In this document: piece after piece, positions 1 to 6,501 of the stretch | Layout: the number at the start of each line of letters is the position of its first letter | Numbering within the stretch: position 1 is the stretch's first letter | Assembly (NCBI GenBank): GCA_023443285.1 | Contig: JAEZVB010000019.1 | Coordinates: 1-32,508 of the forward strand | Reading direction: 5' to 3' | DNA from: Bacillota bacterium | GTDB taxonomy: Bacteria > Bacillota > Negativicutes > Sporomusales > Sporomusaceae | Length of the DNA: 32,508 nucleotides | Made by a program: the position numbers and the translations under genes | The notes under the pieces: generated by a model | What the model saw: the letters and a program-made list of their open reading frames with translations, nothing else | The model's database searches: none | What the model was told of the DNA's origin: nothing

Positions 1-43
1 CCGGTTCCGGAGACCGGTGCTCTATCCCCTGAGCTACGGGCGC
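1..43 (-). tRNA. tRNA-Arg(CCG), 5' half only
   Basis: The reverse strand gives the acceptor 5' arm GCGCCCG, a D arm GCTC/GAGC, and an anticodon stem CCGGT/ACCGG around loop CTCCGGA, so the anticodon is CCG, reading the Arg codon CGG. The gene runs off the left edge of the window, so the T arm and 3' end are not seen. A good promoter lies just upstream. Confidence 0.9.
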
Positions 44-72
44 ATTATGTCATGGCAATAACCACAAAACAG

Positions 73-102
73 ATTATAGCATACCAGCTATACCTGTGTC
101 CA
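73..102 (-). promoter_or_regulatory. promoter of tRNA-Arg
   Basis: On the reverse strand TGGACA (102-97) and TATAAT (78-73) are separated by 18 bases, close to the sigma-A consensus. A start near 66 would leave a leader of about 23 bases before the tRNA. Confidence 0.65.
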
Positions 103-147
103 ATATATTTATCAAATTTTCGTTGTAAGATTTTACTGCCTGTTTAA

Positions 148-534
148 TTACTTGCCCTCAGCAGGTGTTTGGCAATACGGGCACACCCGCCATTCACGAT
201 TAAGTTCCTTACCACAGGAAGAGCAGGTTGGCTTTAATGTGAAGCCACAGTAGGGACAGAGCTTGAATTCTTCTTTAACTCTACCGGAACACATCGGACA
301 TTTGATTGTCTCTTCTATCGGTGTTGCCTCCACATCGATGATATCCTGATTACGGTACGGTTTCATGGATGGCTTACGGCCAAGAAGAAGATACAGCGGC
401 AAAAAGATAATTAAGGCAAACATAGTTCCGGCAGTCCAGAGTAACGTTGTTCCCAAATCATGGCCGCGACCTCTAGCATCATTATATACCCAATAGGCTG
501 CAATAGCCCCAATTAACAGACTCACAGTCATCAT
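148..534 (-). CDS. small membrane protein with C-terminal double zinc ribbon
   Basis: A 128-residue protein of unknown function. Residues about 3-18 and 28-52 are hydrophobic and look like two membrane segments, with a short polar stretch (YNDARGRGHDLG) between them. The C-terminal half holds two rubredoxin-like knuckle pairs, CPMC...CPYC (about 79-97) and CSSC...CPYC (about 104-121), which is the arrangement of a double zinc ribbon. Family knowledge suggests a membrane-anchored zinc-binding scaffold, but no reaction can be assigned. Two ATG codons stand side by side at the start, behind GAGGGGG. It stands alone, between the niaP terminator and a tRNA gene. I see no clear terminator in 44-147. 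Confidence 0.75.
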   Translation of the reverse strand: MMTVSLLIGAIAAYWVYNDARGRGHDLGTTLLWTAGTMFALIIFLPLYLLLGRKPSMKPYRNQDIIDVEATPIEETIKCPMCSGRVKEEFKLCPYCGFTLKPTCSSCGKELNREWRVCPYCQTPAEGK

Positions 535-647
535 GAACTATTTTCCCCCTCAGCAAACGGCTTTGCCACAGATTATACCATGCCCCTGCCTGGCTAGTAA
601 AGTAAGTGCATCGTTTGCTCACGGCCTTTGCCAGCAAAATCGTCATC

Positions 648-680
648 AAAAAATACCAGGGCAATACCTGCCCCAGTATT
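648..680 (-). terminator. intrinsic terminator of niaP
   Basis: The minus-strand RNA forms a 12-pair stem (AATACTGGGGCA with TGCCCTGGTATT, including two G-U pairs) with a 5-base loop, followed by a run of six U. It lies right after the stop of the transporter gene. Confidence 0.75.
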
Positions 681-688
681 CTTTCCCA

Positions 689-2023
689 CTATTTACTAAT
701 TTCATCCAATGCCTTGCCTTTGGTTTCTTCGCCAAATAGCCATACAGCAATAGCAACCGCCATCATAACACCGGTAAACATAGTAAACACTTGTGAAAAA
801 CCTTGTGGTCCCGCGATCATGTAGCCAACAATGGTTGGTGCTAAAATTCCGCCAAAACGGCCAACTGCTGCCGCCCAACCGGAACCAAAGGCCCGTATCC
901 GTGTAGGATAGAGCTCAGGAGTATAGGTATATACAACCCCCCACGCACCAAGATTAAAAAAGGACATCAAACTACCCCAGAGTAGCACGGTTTCGGCATT
1001 GCCACCTTGCCCAAAGAAATAAGCGCTCACAGCACTAAGAGCCAAATATCCTGCTAGGGTTGCTTTGCGACCTATTCGATCAACCAAGTATGCTGCACTA
1101 AAGTACCCTGGTAATTGCGACAAGGTCATAATTAATACATATTCAAATGTCTTAAGCACTGTATGACCTTGCTGAACCATGAGTGACGGCAGCCAAGTAA
1201 AGATACCATAGTAGGAATATACAATACCAAACCAGATTATCCATAATATAATGGTTCGCTTGGCAAATTGCGGAGCCCATAATTCTCGAAAAGCTATCTT
1301 ATCTTCGGCAAGGTTATTCATAGTAGCGTTGGATGTTGCCGCAATCTGGGCGACTGATTCAACTCCGGCTGCGCGTTCAATTTTCGTTACTATTTCCAGC
1401 GCTTCAGTGTGACGTCCTTTATTCATAAGGTAACGGATAGATTCTGGAACACCGATTCTAATAAAAAACACATAGAAAGCAGGCAATGCGCCAATAAAGA
1501 ATGCCATTTGCCAACCAAAACGGGGGATAATAAAATAGGAGATAAGTGCTGCTGCTAACCAACCAAATCCCCAAAAGCTCTCTAACAGGACAATAAAGCG
1601 ACCACGTTTTGCCGGCGGTGAATACTCTGTCATCAGCGTTGCTGCTACCGGCAATTCTCCACCTAACCCAAAGCCTACTAAGAATCGAAATACAAGTAAT
1701 GATTCATAACTCCAAGCCAAACCACACAAGCCTGTGGCTATACTATATAGCAGCAATGTTGCGGAAAATACTGCCTTACGCCCATATTTATCAGCTGCCA
1801 ATCCTCCCAGCACTGCTCCAATAGCCATTCCCAAAAGCCCAATGCTGCCGATAAAACCCATCTGAGCCCCTGACAGGCTCCATTGTTTGGCTAATACTGG
1901 CAATACAAAAGCAATAATTCCCGTATCCATCGCATCAAATAACCAACCAAACCCTGTCAATACCAGAAGTTTATAATGGAAACGGCTAACGGGAATCTGT
2001 TCTAAGCGTCTGATAATTTCCAA
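689..2023 (-). CDS. niaP: MFS transporter, NiaP-type (niacin/nicotinamide uptake)
   Basis: A 444-residue major facilitator with twelve predicted membrane segments. It has the MFS loop motif after segment 2 (GGLAADKYGRKAV, about 73-85), the family-typical GFGLGGELPVAATLMTEY in segment 4, the PESIRYL/KGR central loop of the sugar/metabolite symporter branch, and a second-half motif DRIGRKA. This branch includes the niacin transporter NiaP (YceI). The specific call rests on context: the niacin-responsive repressor niaR lies 1.5 kb away and a candidate NiaR operator covers the transcription start. The start is TTG at 2021-2023, behind GGGGG at nine bases; no better start is visible. Other substrates of the same branch (aromatic acids, other organic acids) remain possible. 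Confidence 0.75.
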   Translation of the reverse strand: MEIIRRLEQIPVSRFHYKLLVLTGFGWLFDAMDTGIIAFVLPVLAKQWSLSGAQMGFIGSIGLLGMAIGAVLGGLAADKYGRKAVFSATLLLYSIATGLCGLAWSYESLLVFRFLVGFGLGGELPVAATLMTEYSPPAKRGRFIVLLESFWGFGWLAAALISYFIIPRFGWQMAFFIGALPAFYVFFIRIGVPESIRYLMNKGRHTEALEIVTKIERAAGVESVAQIAATSNATMNNLAEDKIAFRELWAPQFAKRTIILWIIWFGIVYSYYGIFTWLPSLMVQQGHTVLKTFEYVLIMTLSQLPGYFSAAYLVDRIGRKATLAGYLALSAVSAYFFGQGGNAETVLLWGSLMSFFNLGAWGVVYTYTPELYPTRIRAFGSGWAAAVGRFGGILAPTIVGYMIAGPQGFSQVFTMFTGVMMAVAIAVWLFGEETKGKALDEISK

Positions 2024-2040
2024 CTATCTCAACCCCCAAT

Positions 2041-2066
2041 TGTCTTTACAGCTGTCTTGTCACTAT
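2041..2066 (-). promoter_or_regulatory. candidate NiaR operator overlapping the niaP start point
   Basis: Reading the reverse strand, GACAAGACAGCTGTAAAGACA contains repeated GACA and a central dyad ACAGCTGT. Known NiaR (YrxA) sites are built from GACA/TGTC half-sites around a similar core; I am matching this from memory, not from a matrix scan. The site lies immediately downstream of the -10 box, the right place for a repressor. Confidence 0.5.
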
Positions 2067-2070
2067 GTCT

Positions 2071-2099
2071 ATTATAATTATGCTGTGCGAAAATGGCAA
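2071..2099 (-). promoter_or_regulatory. promoter of niaP
   Basis: On the reverse strand TTGCCA (2099-2094) and TATAAT (2076-2071) are separated by exactly 17 bases. The predicted start, about 2064, falls inside the candidate NiaR operator. Confidence 0.7.
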
Positions 2100-2166
2100 C
2101 AACTTTTTAAACCGTATAAAGAAAACACGGCTTGTGCCGAGCCTTTGGCGAAAGCGGAAGTCGCTG

Positions 2167-2213
2167 TTGCCCTTATCCTGTTCTTAAGAAAGTTATACTT
2201 TCTGTTAGGGCAA
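2167..2213. repeat. nested inverted repeat upstream of the Fsr-type gene
   Basis: The outer arms TTGCCCT (2167-2173) and AGGGCAA (2207-2213) are perfect complements. Inside lies a second perfect dyad, AGAAAGT-TAT-ACTTTCT (2187-2203), which contains a TATACT hexamer. It is in the 310-base gene-free stretch 2024-2333 between two divergent transporter genes, about 120 bases before the + strand start. It could be an operator or an RNA hairpin in the leader; it has no U-tail, so it is not a normal terminator. The rest of that stretch shows only the niaP promoter/operator and the ribosome site. Confidence 0.5.
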
Positions 2214-2333
2214 AAAAAGAGACATATTACTTTAACTGCCACCCAAGGCCATAAATTAACCATTATTCCTGTTGATATTTATTCTAACTCGGCCTATTAT
2301 TAATAAATAACCATTCACCAAAGGAGTAACCGC

Positions 2334-3524
2334 ATGGACAAACCGCAAAATAAAAAATCATTTGTAACTAAACCATTAGCTCTCTTGACCTCCGGCCATT
2401 TGATTACCGATCTTGGACAAGGAGCGCTACCCGTTTTACTACCATTTTTAAAAATGGCGTTTTCTCTGACTTATACGCAAATTGGGATTATTGTTCTGGT
2501 TCAGAATCTGACCTCTTCCGTTATCCAACCCCTATTTGGTTATCTTACCGACCGCATATCATTGCCATGGCTAGTACCGTTAAGCGTGCTGCTTGCCGGC
2601 ATAGGTCTTGGCATAACAGGTATTATGAATTCTTACTATACTGTGCTGATAGCCGTAGTGCTTGGGGGACTCGGCATTGCCTGTTTTCATCCGCAGGCTT
2701 CCAAACTGGTTCACCTTGTCAGCAACACTGCGACCAAAGGCCGCAGTATGGGACTTTTTTCTGTAGGTGGTAATTTAGGTCTTGCCCTCGGTTCCATCGC
2801 CATGTCCTTAGCACTTAATCAGCCCGGCGTATTGGATAATACTGTCTATTTTATTCTGCCGGCCTTTGTCATGGCCTTGCTATTATACCAAAACCTGCAG
2901 GCGATCTCACCGAAACCAGTGTTAGCTCACGCGGCTGCTACTTCTGTGGCTGCCGACAAGAAACCAACTCTTAACTATGGCTTGTTAGCCATAATTTTAG
3001 GATTTGTATTTGTGCGTTCAAGTATCCACACCGGTTTAACCACCTATATCCCCTTGTACTATATCAATTACTTATCAGGTGATCCTATGTATGCCAGTTA
3101 CCTTTTAGCAGTTTTCCTGCTTGCTGGCGTAGTTGGCACCTATGTCGGTGCGGCTTTAAGTGACCGTTTTGGCCGTAAAACAGTTATTATGGGATCGATA
3201 TCAGCTGCATTACCGCTAATTAGCTTATTCCCGTACACTACCGGCCTAGCAACATTAATTGTACTAGCCTTGACCGGTCTGGCTCTTATTTCTTCTTTTG
3301 CCACGACAGTAGTGCTTGCCCAGGAAATGATGCCAGGTTATGTTGGCATGGCCTCCGGCTTAACGATTGGCTTTAGCATTGGCCTTGGTGGTGTTGGTGC
3401 TACGATTTTAGGTTATGTTGCCGACCATTTTGGCGTTCCCAGTGTATTTACGGTATTAGCCATCTTACCACTGGCCGGCGTGCTTCTTGCTTGGTTTTTA
3501 CCTGGCAAGTTATTTAAACGGTAA
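2334..3524 (+). CDS. MFS transporter, fosmidomycin-resistance (Fsr) family
   Basis: A 396-residue major facilitator. The N-terminus (LTSGHLITDLGQGALPVLLPFL, in part) and the segment GGLGIACFHPQASKLV are typical of the Fsr branch, whose E. coli member exports fosmidomycin. MFS loop motifs are seen as GYLTDR (about 68-73) and SDRFGRKTVI in the second half. Twelve membrane segments fit the length. The ATG follows AAGGAGT with normal spacing. It is divergent from niaP and convergent with niaR, with a shared terminator, so it forms its own transcript. Relatives are often annotated as drug efflux pumps, but the natural substrate of this protein is not known. It does not need to belong to the niacin module. 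Confidence 0.8.
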   Translation: MDKPQNKKSFVTKPLALLTSGHLITDLGQGALPVLLPFLKMAFSLTYTQIGIIVLVQNLTSSVIQPLFGYLTDRISLPWLVPLSVLLAGIGLGITGIMNSYYTVLIAVVLGGLGIACFHPQASKLVHLVSNTATKGRSMGLFSVGGNLGLALGSIAMSLALNQPGVLDNTVYFILPAFVMALLLYQNLQAISPKPVLAHAAATSVAADKKPTLNYGLLAIILGFVFVRSSIHTGLTTYIPLYYINYLSGDPMYASYLLAVFLLAGVVGTYVGAALSDRFGRKTVIMGSISAALPLISLFPYTTGLATLIVLALTGLALISSFATTVVLAQEMMPGYVGMASGLTIGFSIGLGGVGATILGYVADHFGVPSVFTVLAILPLAGVLLAWFLPGKLFKR

Positions 3525-3528
3525 TAAT

Positions 3529-3567
3529 AAAAAGATGCTGTTGGCGTTATGCCAGCAGCATCTTTTT
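3529..3567. terminator. bidirectional terminator between Fsr-type gene and niaR
   Basis: AAAAAGATGCTG (3529-3540) pairs with CAGCATCTTTTT (3556-3567), and the interior TGGC/GCCA extends the stem. A-run and U-run on the two sides allow termination in both directions. The hairpin overlaps the niaR stop codon. Confidence 0.85.
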
Positions 3568-4081
3568 ATTCTAGTAGTATCCCTAACGCCTTTAGCTCGG
3601 CAGTGATCTTTTGCAGAACCTCTATTGTCGGAACTTCGATGGTGTGCAAATGCACCCCACCAGTAACTAATGAAAGTGGCGCAGCCCCGCTTGTTGCTGA
3701 TTTATATAAAAACTCGACTAAGTCTCGCCGGGATGCTAGCATCAAGTTGGCTTTAATCTCACCATACACAGGATGTTCAACACTAACATCAAGTACACGG
3801 CCGCCATTATCAATAATTACGGCAAGTTCAGTCTCTATGTTGTCACGATCATGACAACAGGCTAATCTCGCGCTAACAGTAGTTGGTGCCGAAGCATGTA
3901 AAATCACATAACCTTGCGGCGTAGCATAAATATCAACACCGGCAGCTCGTAAAATAGCAATATCACCCACGATAACTTGCCTGCTTACTCCCAATTTCTT
4001 GGCTAAAGCCATCCCGGTTATAGGTTGCCTACTTTGCTGCAACAAACCGGCAATCTGATCCCGCCGCTCTTTTGCTTCCAT
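3566..4081 (-). CDS. niaR: NiaR, niacin-responsive repressor of NAD biosynthesis genes
   Basis: A 171-residue protein with an N-terminal HTH_11 winged helix (about 5-60, recognition region KKLGVSRQVIVGDIAILR) and a C-terminal 3H domain (about 70-168). The residues that bind metal in the Thermotoga maritima structure, as I recall them (His79, Glu87, His146, His148), have exact counterparts here: His77, Glu85, His144 and His146. In the family, niacin acts as co-repressor and targets are NAD synthesis and niacin uptake genes. The nearby niaP fits as a target. ATG start behind AGGGGGCG. A TATAAT in the 53 bases before it suggests its own promoter, although read-through from the sensor kinase is possible. 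Confidence 0.9.
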   Translation of the reverse strand: MEAKERRDQIAGLLQQSRQPITGMALAKKLGVSRQVIVGDIAILRAAGVDIYATPQGYVILHASAPTTVSARLACCHDRDNIETELAVIIDNGGRVLDVSVEHPVYGEIKANLMLASRRDLVEFLYKSATSGAAPLSLVTGGVHLHTIEVPTIEVLQKITAELKALGILLE

Positions 4082-4120
4082 CGCAAAACGCCCCCTGCTC
4101 TGTTATCGCCCTATTCATAT

Positions 4121-4149
4121 ATTATACACCAAAATTACTTGTCTATCGA
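4121..4149 (-). promoter_or_regulatory. possible niaR promoter
   Basis: On the reverse strand TATAAT (4126-4121) is preceded at 17 bases by TCGATA (4149-4144), a four-of-six match to TTGACA. The -35 box would lie within the end of the kinase gene. The -10 is perfect but the -35 weak. Confidence 0.4.
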
Positions 4150-5775
4150 CTTACCTTTAGCGCCATCACACATGTCTTCAACATCTGCGGCGGGCAATAG
4201 TACCGTAAAAACAGTTTTTTTATTTTCCACGCTAGAAACCACAATTTTGCCGCCATGATTTTGTACAATACTGTAGCACACTGACAGACCCAAACCAGTA
4301 CCGTTTGCCTTAGTGGTAAAAAAAGGGGTACCTAGTTTTTCAATAATTTCCGGCGAAATACCTTCGCCGTCGTTTTCTACAGTTACAGCCACCATACCCT
4401 GCTGGCAATTTACCATTATTGCGACATTCCCGTCAACCTTTGCCGCTTCTAATGCATTTTTAGCCAGATTGATAAACACTTGTTTTAGCTGACCTACGTC
4501 CCCCAGCGCAAAACAATCGTAATTCGGGACTTGAACATCCAGCACAATATTTTTATGATAAAATTGTCCTTTCATAAGTAACAGTACATCATGTAATAAT
4601 TTACAGATATTCACCTTTTCAATTAAGGGATCTTTTAAGGGGCGCGACAGCATTTGAAATTCACTAATCAGACTGTCAATCCGTCCAATCTCCGAAATTA
4701 TAATTTCAAGATGTTCGCTAGGTACCTGCTTATCACCACGCCGAAGCATAAGTTGAATAAACCCCTTGATTGACGTAAGAGGATTTCTTACCTCATGAGC
4801 AATGCCTGCGGCCAGTTGGTTAACACACATCATTCGTTCCATTCTAAGCTGTTCACGTTCACGCTCATGACGTTTAGCCTGAAACCAAACGCCATATAAT
4901 AGTCCAAAACAAATGGCTAATAGCAGGAAGCTTTTCGCATCTTCTATTGATTTGTTGAAAACTCTGGTATACAAATCTCCTAGTGGTATGGCTGTCGCAA
5001 TCCGCCAATGCGCATTATCCAAAGCCGTATATATTACCAATTTATCGACTCCATCGACCGGAGATTTTTTCTCAAAAATACCTTCTCTCTGCAAAAACAG
5101 TTCATTCATGTGCTGCTTAAATTCTCTACTTTCAGGAAAAATTTCATTCAGGCGTGGATGATGAATAAACTTCCCATTGCCATCCATAACAAATATATTC
5201 TGCCGCTCAGACATGCTCTCCCGCAATATAGCTCCCGATATATCACTAATCGGTACATAAGCTGCTAATAGTCCAACAACTTGATTTTCATCCAGTACCG
5301 GAACCTGCAAGCTTACAAAAGCAGTCTCCACACTGCTATCCAACAGTCTCCCAGAAACATTTGCACAGCCTGTTAACACTGCGCTAAACTCCTGTTTTAA
5401 ACACAGTCGGGCAAACGGCGACTCAACTTGATCAGCAACAGGCCAGCAATCACTTATTAGCGTACCTTTATAATCATACAATGCTACATTAGCAACATTC
5501 AACGTTTTGGCCGCAGCCAATAAATCCGGTCGAGCACGTTCAGGTTGAAAACTACTTACATCAGGATGGGAAGCAAGCAGCTTAAGTCCGACCAAGCGGG
5601 CGGTAAAATGCATATCCAGATACTCGGCAGTTTCCGTAAGTCGTTTACGTTCGTCCGCAACAACCAGCTGGTATTGATATTTAAAATAATTGAAGATGAG
5701 TATAGCAATCGCAACTAACAGCAGCGTTCCGACAACTGCCATAACTCTTATATTTCTCCGCTTGGAAAGAAGCAC
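4135..5775 (-). CDS. orphan membrane sensor histidine kinase (sporulation-kinase-like)
   Basis: A 546-residue sensor kinase. Residues about 9-30 and 281-299 are membrane segments; the roughly 250 residues between form an extracellular sensor, probably of the Cache type (it has the YDYKGTLISD and FVMDGNGKFIHHP strands usual there). HisKA follows with phospho-acceptor His327 in HEVRNPLTSIKGFIQLM, then a HATPase_c domain with the N box INLAKNALEA and G boxes NDGEGISPE and GTGLGLS. This H-box type is common in kinases feeding Spo0A, but also in ResE/PhoR-like ones. No response regulator is adjacent, so the partner is unknown. The start is GTG at 5773-5775 behind GGTGGTGAG. The sensed ligand cannot be read from the sequence. 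Confidence 0.85.
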   Translation of the reverse strand: MLLSKRRNIRVMAVVGTLLLVAIAILIFNYFKYQYQLVVADERKRLTETAEYLDMHFTARLVGLKLLASHPDVSSFQPERARPDLLAAAKTLNVANVALYDYKGTLISDCWPVADQVESPFARLCLKQEFSAVLTGCANVSGRLLDSSVETAFVSLQVPVLDENQVVGLLAAYVPISDISGAILRESMSERQNIFVMDGNGKFIHHPRLNEIFPESREFKQHMNELFLQREGIFEKKSPVDGVDKLVIYTALDNAHWRIATAIPLGDLYTRVFNKSIEDAKSFLLLAICFGLLYGVWFQAKRHEREREQLRMERMMCVNQLAAGIAHEVRNPLTSIKGFIQLMLRRGDKQVPSEHLEIIISEIGRIDSLISEFQMLSRPLKDPLIEKVNICKLLHDVLLLMKGQFYHKNIVLDVQVPNYDCFALGDVGQLKQVFINLAKNALEAAKVDGNVAIMVNCQQGMVAVTVENDGEGISPEIIEKLGTPFFTTKANGTGLGLSVCYSIVQNHGGKIVVSSVENKKTVFTVLLPAADVEDMCDGAKGKSIDK

Positions 5776-5792
5776 CTATTCTCACCACCTAT

Positions 5793-5811
5793 TTTGACAT
5801 AATTCGTCAAA
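5793..5811. promoter_or_regulatory. inverted repeat TTTGAC-N7-GTCAAA before the sensor kinase
   Basis: The dyad lies about 18 bases upstream of the kinase GTG. On the coding strand it includes TGACGAA, which fits the relaxed Spo0A-box consensus TGNCGAA, but a single match of that size is expected by chance. It could equally be a hairpin near the ribosome site. Confidence 0.35.
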
Positions 5812-5954
5812 TTCCAATTATCTCCTGCAACCGTAGTTAATATTATCCTTTTTTTCACAAACCCCACTATATAGACTTATAACGCACTATATAACCACCT
5901 TGTCAGCACTTATCCTGTCCTCACAGGTAGCTATTATCTTCTGTTAGTGCGTGC

Positions 5955-5992
5955 AAAAAAAGAAAGCTCTCCGTTTATCTGAAGAAGCTTCC
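5955..5992 (-). terminator. terminator of the tRNA-Asn-Glu-Val operon
   Basis: Minus-strand RNA pairs GGAAGCT (5992-5986) with AGCTTTC (5968-5962), then a run of seven U. It begins six bases after the CCA of tRNA-Val. Confidence 0.75.
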
Positions 5993-5997
5993 TTGTG

Positions 5998-6073
<76 letters not shown>

Positions 6074-6094
6074 GTATTCGATTGTATAATGGAT

Positions 6095-6164
6095 GTTCTT
6101 CGCTACCGCTCAGAACTAAGCGATTCACACAGGTTTCTATGTCGCTATCGCTCGTAGAAACCTG
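6095..6164 (-). repeat. two spacer hairpins with the same loop between tRNA-Glu and tRNA-Val
   Basis: GTTCT/AGAAC (6095-6116) and CAGGTTTCTA/TAGAAACCTG (6130-6164) are perfect stems. Their loops share the 12-mer TCGCTAYCGCTC (6100-6111 and 6142-6153), differing at one base. They fill most of the 103-base spacer and may guide processing of the tRNA precursor or be a small repeat family. Confidence 0.6.
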
Positions 6165-6176
6165 GTTCTCTGCTTA

Positions 6177-6251
6177 TGGTGACCCGTAGGGGATTCGAAC
6201 CCCTGATACCGCCGTGAAAGGGCGGTGTCTTAACCGCTTGACCAACGGGCC
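6177..6251 (-). tRNA. tRNA-Glu(TTC)
   Basis: Reverse strand: acceptor GGCCCGT/ACGGGTC, D arm GTCA..AGAC, anticodon stem CCGCC/GGCGG with loop CTTTCAC (anticodon TTC), T arm GGGGT-TCGAATC-CCCTA region, discriminator A and encoded CCA. Confidence 0.95.
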
Positions 6252-6254
6252 AGT

Positions 6255-6330
6255 TGGCTCCTCGAGTAGGACTCGAACCTACGACAAATCGGTTAACAGC
6301 CGATTGCTCTACCAACTGAGCTATCGAGGA
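6255..6330 (-). tRNA. tRNA-Asn(GTT)
   Basis: Reverse strand: acceptor TCCTCGA/TCGAGGA, D arm GCTC/GAGC, anticodon stem ATCGG/CCGAT with loop CTGTTAA (anticodon GTT), T arm GTAGG-TTCGAGT-CCTAC, discriminator G and encoded CCA. It is the first gene of the operon, three bases from tRNA-Glu. Confidence 0.95.
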
Positions 6331-6349
6331 ATTTGCATTAACATAGTGA

Positions 6350-6378
6350 ATTATATAATAGGTACAATAAAAATGCAA
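6350..6378 (-). promoter_or_regulatory. likely promoter of the tRNA-Asn-Glu-Val operon
   Basis: On the reverse strand TTGCAT (6378-6373), 17 bases, then a perfect TATAAT (6355-6350). The -35 box is only half consensus; position about 20 bases before the tRNA fits. Confidence 0.5.
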
Positions 6379-6384
6379 CTACTC

Positions 6385-6416
6385 TGCGTAATTTTATGTG
6401 CGTAATTTTATACGCA
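6385..6416. repeat. tandem 13-base direct repeat running into a dyad
   Basis: TGCGTAATTTTAT occurs at 6385-6397 and 6399-6411. The second copy continues into TACGCA, giving the dyad TGCGTA-N6-TACGCA (6399-6416). It lies between the tRNA operon promoter and the aminopeptidase gene and could be an operator for either. Confidence 0.5.
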
Positions 6417-6501
6417 AAACTATTTTTTCAAAGGATATTTTTACTAAAACATCAAATACTGATACTATATGCCTATCAACCAATTTTAAGGAGGTACTAT
6501 T

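Noticed and set aside
2040..2303. 87-codon open frame on the + strand between the two MFS genes
   Set aside because: It starts on TTG inside the niaP operator, has no ribosome site, and its composition and length look random; it overlaps promoter and dyad structures.
5793..5811. Spo0A box as a firm call
   Set aside because: A single TGNCGAA match is expected by chance in a window of this size; it is kept only as an unexplained dyad.
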